Shown: positions 59,301 to 64,000 of the stretch, piece by piece
Layout of the letters: each line of letters starts with the position of its first letter
How positions within the stretch are numbered: the first letter of the stretch is position 1
Origin: Panagrolaimus kolymaensis
Lineage: Eukaryota > Nematoda > Chromadorea > Rhabditida > Panagrolaimidae
Length of the DNA stretch: 64,000 bases
Direction: 5' to 3'
NCBI GenBank assembly: GCA_028622995.1
Contig: JAJQJQ010000005.1
Coordinates: forward strand, 4,650,001 to 4,714,000
Translations under genes and position numbers: made by a program
The notes under the pieces: generated by a model
Seen by the model: only the letters and a program-made list of their open reading frames with translations
What the model was told of the DNA's origin: nothing
Databases searched by the model: none

Positions 59301-60714
59301 AACTTCGATTAGACTTTTTTAAATAAGCGTCTGAAAAAAAAAGAACTTGACGATTTTCGGTTTATTTTTTTGGAAGTTTATTTTTTTAAATTATTGGGTT
59401 TATCATTTTGCATAAAATAATTGCTAATTACGGTAGCTTTTTGGGAAAGCTATTTCTTTTTTTTAAACCATGAACTTTAAAACTTACGAAAATATTTTTC
59501 GCTAAATTTTTTACCTTCAAACCTGTAAAATCCGCGTTTTCAATGTAATGGTGTCGTCGTCTTTATAAAATTTTTATTAAAATTACTGGGTTACAAACAA
59601 AAACATTTACTATCTATTTTTTTTTTCTCAAGCTCTCTGTAATTTTTTTATTATTTTCTAAAGGTAATGAAAATTACATGTTGTTAATCCTCATTATTGT
59701 CGTAACAAATAAAACTATATCTCTTTCATATAAAATGGTAATGTGATCTTTTATTATAGCTTCATTAATAAAACTTGCCAAAATACTTTTAAATTATTTT
59801 ATCATGGAATAATGTTGTTTACAATATTTTCTCCCCCACTTTAAAGAAACATTTAAATAACGGGAGAATTTCTAATGTCTTACACCTTCTTCAAGTATTC
59901 GTCTATATACTTACTAACTAATTTTGGAATCATTTTAAAATTCTTGAGACTTCATTAATCTTTTTAGTTCTGAATAGAAAAAAGAAGTTTAATTTTTGAT
60001 TGCTCTTTTTTTATCTTCTTTCAATTGCAATCTCCACCCTTTCTTCAGGTAACACCATTGGAGAATTATCTTTACCTTACTTTTTCTCAAAGAAATTTTT
60101 GGAGATAAATAATAATAAAAAGTCATGGAGGCATTATCGTTGTAAAGATATTATTAAAAATTAATTATTTTTTGCGTCATTGTCTCGTTGTCTAAAAAAA
60201 ATTATAAAACGTGACGGGATTGCCCTGTCTTTCATTATCCTACAATGAATGAACGAACCACTTTCATTATGAAACAACACCTTCTAAATCCGTGCCATGG
60301 CTTTTTTTGACGTAGTTTAATTATTTTTTTATTGCTTCCAAACATATTTTTTGCGTAAATTTTAGCATTTTATTTATTTCCTATTTTGCTAAATCTGTTT
60401 TTAATCCTTTTTTATTAATTTAGCAAAAAATAAATAATAATTTTTTCTTTGATTTTTCAGAAACATATTCTTTTAAAAGTTCTTGGCTGTTCTGTAGCGT
60501 TGTTTTGAGCTCATTGACCATAGCCTTCTTATTTTTTTCCAACAATGTTCAATTTTTGAAAGAAAAAAGTAAAGAGGGATTATCCTTAATGATATTGTTC
60601 TTTTTTTATGATCAAAAACAAAAGAAAACAATACTACTTAAATATAAAAATGTACTGCTGCTAAAAGGTGTTAGACTTTTTATTTTTCCTTTATTTTGAA
60701 GCCGAAGAGACAAA
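56363..60714. other. Long intergenic region
   Basis: 4.35 kb between lat-1 and the next GPCR gene. T-rich, with AATAAA-type signals near the lat-1 end. No gene recognised. It contains the perfect inverted repeat at 58984-59125. Frames such as 58163-58444 are low-complexity. Confidence 0.5.
58984..59125. repeat. Perfect 46 bp inverted repeat (hairpin), 50 bp loop
   Basis: Arms 58984-59029 and 59080-59125 are exact reverse complements. They contain GATGGCAGCCAATAG and the internally palindromic TAGACA-AATC-TGTCTA. They are GC-balanced within poly-T DNA. GCGCCAG-like bases recur at the outer ends and in the loop. Candidates are a tiny foldback element, or a hairpin RNA. No clear target duplication seen. 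Confidence 0.75.
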
Positions 60715-62543
60715 ATGTGTGACCAAGATGCTGAACTTTTCGATCTCAATGATGAGCAAACGAGAAGGTTTTTAAATGCTCTAAATGTTTTTAATAGGTA
60801 ATGCTTAACTAGTCCAATTTTGCTATTTTTAAAGGCAAAAATTTTTAGTGTTTATACTGAAATTCATCGATATGTTTGTTTACTTATTTGTATTGTTGGA
60901 ATTGGAACAAATTTAATTCATATGGCTGTTTTAATGCAACCTAGTTTACGTAGATGCGCCGTGAATTGTGTCTTAGTGGCCATTGCGGCTTGTGATGTTT
61001 TAACCATGTCCAGTTATACCATATATTTATTAAGATTTCGATTTTTTCCTGTAAGTTTTTAGTAAATTTTAAAATGGTTTATTATAAGAGAAAAGAAATA
61101 TTTAATTTTATTTTTAAAAATTGTTAAGCCCCTTGATTTAACAATTTTTCAACTTCCCTTTTTTGAACTTTTATTATTTTTGCGCTTTTGAAATCATGTT
61201 TCGTTTATTTCATAAAAAATCAAAACAAATGAAGCGTCGTTATGGCTAAAATTTTAAAGTTGGGAAAACAACCTTTAACATAGCATCCATATTTGTCATT
61301 TAATGACGCATCTTTGCCATTTTAAAATAAAAGCAAACACCTTAACCTTTTATTATTATTTTTTTATATCAGAGAATGAATTGTCTTTTTTTATTTATTA
61401 GATTGAAAAAAAAAAATAAAAGCAAACAACCTTTGTTGCATAAAAAAATTAATAAAAAATGCCGCAAAATTAACACATTTTAAAATTTTCAGAGCATCGA
61501 AGGATATACTTACACATGGATGCTATATCTTCAATCTCATGTTCTAGTAACCATAGCACTTCATTCCATAACTTTATATCTTGGTGCATTATTAGCATTT
61601 ATTCGATGGCAAGCTTTGGGTGATATACATAGCAAATGGCTGCTTCCACGTTCAGCATGGCTGGCATTTTTATTATGTACAGTATTTGTTGTAATTATTT
61701 GTATTCCTACGGGTCTTTTACATCATATATATGTTTATAATCCAATTGATTCAACAACACCTTTAATAACAAATTCATCATCATCACCTTCGTCTGAAAG
61801 TTTAAGCGTCGTTGCACGTGCAATTGAACTTTCAACAATAACACCAGAAGCAGAATTTTCCAAGCCATTATATTATACTTTGGACATTGATAGAGAATCT
61901 TGCACATTTTTTAAATTGAATTTATGGCTTAATGCTATTATTCTTAAAGCTATCCCATGTGCATTATTGCTTTGGTTTACGGTGGCTTTGATTGCAAAAT
62001 TGCGAACAACGGATGAAAAACGAAATTATCTTTATAGTAAATCATTTCGAAAACATATTAAAAAGACTACTGTGCCCGATAAAACAACATATATATTGAC
62101 CATAGTTTTAACAGTATTTTTAATAACTGAATTACCTCAAGGGCTTTTAGCTCTCCTCAATGGTAAGGTCAATTTTTAGTTTTCAAAATATTAATTCATT
62201 TTTTTATGCAGGAGTTTATACGAATGATGTCAATCGTTATATTTATCGCAACGTTGGAGAATTACTTGATCTTCTTTCGCTGATTAATTGCAGTGTGGAT
62301 TTTATTCTTTATTGCTTTATGAGTTCTCGTTATCGCCAAACCTTCACGACTTTACTCGTTCGTGCCGAATCATGGCTTCGAAATCGACATGGACATGAAA
62401 GGCGACATTTGGAACGACAAATTTATCGAAGAGCTGTTTTAAAAACTTCCCCTTCCTTCACTGCTCCATCGCCATCTTTTGCTCAACTCGAATTAGCTCG
62501 AACTCCATTAACAGATGAAGTGGTGGAATTAATTTCTAATTGA
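60715..62543 (+). CDS. Neuropeptide GPCR, DMSR / FMRFamide-receptor-like
   Basis: Four exons (60715-60797, 60849-61050, 61493-62162, 62212-62543) encode 428 residues. It is a rhodopsin-class receptor for peptides at the plasma membrane. Seven hydrophobic helices are visible: TM1 [17 protein letters not shown] (GxxxN), TM2 from [16 protein letters not shown] (the conserved Asp), TM3 from [20 protein letters not shown] followed by FIRW in place of DRY, then TM4-TM5. TM6 is [19 protein letters not shown] and TM7 is [17 protein letters not shown]. The ELPQG in TM6 and [12 protein letters not shown] in TM7 are hallmarks of the nematode DMSR (myosuppressin-receptor-related) group. A long second extracellular loop (about 60 residues, Ser/Thr-rich) contains a Cys. 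The short N-terminus has no signal peptide, as usual. Intron 2 (442 bp) is larger than average. Ligand unknown. Confidence 0.85.
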
Positions 62544-63222
62544 TGCCATATTTAGTCACAAGCAGCAAATCTATGATTCTCAAAACTTTTATTTTTGTAC
62601 AAAGCCTTTGATTTAAAAAAAACTGATGCCGGTCAAATTTCGTTTTTTTTTGCTTCTGTTTAATAATAAATTTATTTCTTGAATTAACGAAAGCTTATAA
62701 CAATATTTATTCAGTTTTCATAAAGTGACGTTCATATAATGAATTTCAGCCATATTTATATTTTTAAGTCGTTTGATATAGTTTAACAAAAGTTCAAGTA
62801 GTCTACTACGAATCGAAAAACTGTAGTTTCTAGAGCAAAGAATTAAGTTAATTATTTGTAATAAACCATTTGACACAATTGTATCTTAAAACACATAAAT
62901 TGATTAATGTTCGATTCCTTCCTTGTTAAATAAAAAAAAATTAATGTGCAAAGAGCAACAACGTGCAAAGTTTTTTTGGGGCCATCGGCATTTTTAATTA
63001 AATGTTTATTCCACCCACTGAAAAGGAAACTAAAAAACAGGTTTGAACGTGACGTGACAATGATTAAAAAATAAGTTCATTGTTGATTGACCTTAACATG
63101 CTACAACAAGCGTGTGGCGTCTGAGATAGTTGTGTTTTAAAATAACTTCTTGGAATTAAATTTAAACAAAAACTACAGTGTAGTTAAGATAAATTAGAAA
63201 AGTTGTTAAAGGGAGATGATTT
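62544..63222. other. Intergenic between convergent GPCR and P450 genes
   Basis: A/T-rich with polyadenylation-type signals and no gene. A GTTCGATTCC phrase near 62908 resembles a tRNA B box, but no A box or stems accompany it. Confidence 0.5.
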
Positions 63223-63902
63223 TCAATAGCGTGGCTTTGGTTTGCATCGAAATGGATATGGCTGGACGGCAAAGCCAAATCTCTTTTCCAATGATGGTGG
63301 ATTCTTTTCATCTTCGGGAATTAACTAAAAATTTATAATGATTGATTATTCCTTCAGCATTCTGTTCAAAAATTTTAACGTTCGAATAAAACTATTCGTA
63401 TTCCCATAAAGTTACGGTATTCGTTTTCAACCTTGAAAACCACAAAAGCAAAAAAAAAAAGTCTTTTGCAAACTTGGTTGTTGCTAAATTTAGTCGAAAA
63501 TTCTTTGGTCACAGATCATAGAGAAAAAAATTACTTCAAAATGATTAAATAAATTTGAAATAATAATAAAAAGTTCCATTCTTGCAAGGGCTTCACCCAT
63601 ACATTGCCGTTTTCCAGCAGAAAATGGAATAAATTCATCAAATTTCTTATATTTTCCAGTTGCGTCATCAATGAACCTTTCAGGTTTGAAAGTAAAAGGA
63701 TCAGGGAAAATCTGTAATAATGTTTTTAAAGTTGAACAATTTTTATGCCTCTTTTAAAGCTTACAGTTTCATCAAAAAGTATGCAACTTATTTGTGGAGC
63801 AATTCCTGTACCTTTTGGTACAAAGAAGCCATTGATTTTAGTATCTTTGGTTGTTTTTCTACTAAAATTAATTGGAAGTAAATTTGCCATTCTTTGAGTT
63901 TC
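63223..63902 (-). CDS. Cytochrome P450, C-terminal part (continues beyond the right edge)
   Basis: Three exons (63902-63765, 63711-63535, 63324-63223) encode the last ~138 residues of a P450. P450s are haem monooxygenases, usually anchored in the ER, that oxidise endogenous or foreign lipophilic compounds. Visible landmarks: an ETQR segment typical of the region after the K-helix start, [19 protein letters not shown], the PERF-type meander ([20 protein letters not shown]) and the haem-binding loop [18 protein letters not shown], whose Cys ligates iron. The final strand [26 protein letters not shown] ends at a TGA at 63223. The 210-base last intron is longer than its neighbours. The N-terminus and oxygen-binding helix lie outside the window. 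Subfamily cannot be given; the sequence is CYP2-like. Confidence 0.92.
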
Positions 63903-64000
63903 CTGCAAAAAAAAAGTTTATTTTTTGAAGGCAAAACATTTTGACTTTTTTTTGGGCTTTTTGCCTTCTTTCTTTTTTTATCTAATTCACCGTAACTCTC

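Noticed and set aside
62880..62930. tRNA gene suggested by GTTCGATTCC
   Set aside because: No A box at the right distance, no paired acceptor or anticodon stems.
1..64000. CRISPR arrays, prokaryotic operons, ribosome-binding sites or prophage
   Set aside because: The genes have spliceosomal introns and eukaryotic domains. The tandem repeat at 20658-21540 lacks the short repeat and unique spacer pattern of CRISPR.

Overview
This window is a strongly AT-rich nuclear segment of a nematode genome. The evidence is short introns (mostly 45-60 nt) with GTAAG-type donors and T-rich acceptors ending TTTTTAG or TTTTCAG, and nematode-type gene content: a latrophilin (lat-1 type), a DMSR/FMRFamide-receptor-like GPCR, an MSP-domain protein, a sperm-family-like protein tyrosine phosphatase, an ABCG half-transporter and LEO1. 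I cannot name the species. The TTTTTAG acceptors and high AT content would fit a clade IV type nematode, but that is only an impression. Exon coordinates were read by eye; single-base errors at splice sites are possible.

Layout. 1-7.8 kb is long low-complexity DNA with one plausible minus-strand exon (2062-2175). 7.8-9.1 kb holds a complete lipid phosphate phosphatase (minus). 10.2-23.6 kb is a nest of mobile and repeated DNA. It contains a 1.23 kb near-perfect palindrome flanked by TTAA, a 153 bp GC-rich hairpin element flanked by AACA, and a 2 kb inverted-repeat element with hAT-like ends that encloses a fragment of a host-like gene. It also contains a Helitron (15.98-21.74 kb) whose Rep-helicase is broken by two frameshifts and whose 3' end carries a hairpin plus CTAG. 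Inside the Helitron there is a ~141 bp tandem repeat split by a 234 bp solo LTR with a CGAA target duplication. A 57 bp hAT miniature with a perfect 8 bp target duplication lies just outside it. This block is bracketed by two inverted ~1.1 kb duplicates, each carrying a paralogous small secreted-protein gene (12.17-12.63 kb minus, 22.74-23.21 kb plus).

23.8-39.2 kb is gene-dense. In order: a glutamate/arginine-rich coiled-coil protein, a protein tyrosine phosphatase with a GC-AG intron, an aldo/keto reductase (minus), an MSP-domain protein (minus), a coiled-coil protein, a secreted double vWA protein with a Thr/Ser-rich linker, LEO1 (minus) and an ABCG transporter (minus). Phosphatase and MSP-domain genes of these kinds are often sperm-expressed in nematodes, so a sperm-biased neighbourhood is possible but not shown.

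39.2-64 kb is gene-poor around neuronal or signalling genes. There is a relic of a P-type ATPase (39.69-39.98 kb), then lat-1 spread over 10.7 kb with multi-kilobase early introns. Next come a perfect 46 bp inverted repeat (58.98-59.13 kb), a DMSR-like GPCR (60.7-62.5 kb) and the last three exons of a cytochrome P450 that runs off the right edge.

Most interesting observation: lat-1 has two adjacent alternative exons (52395-52501 and 52753-52865). Both encode the second half of the lectin (RBL/SUEL) domain, with identical entry and exit phase. Including both would frameshift into a stop, so they look like mutually exclusive exons that would swap half of the ligand-binding lectin domain.
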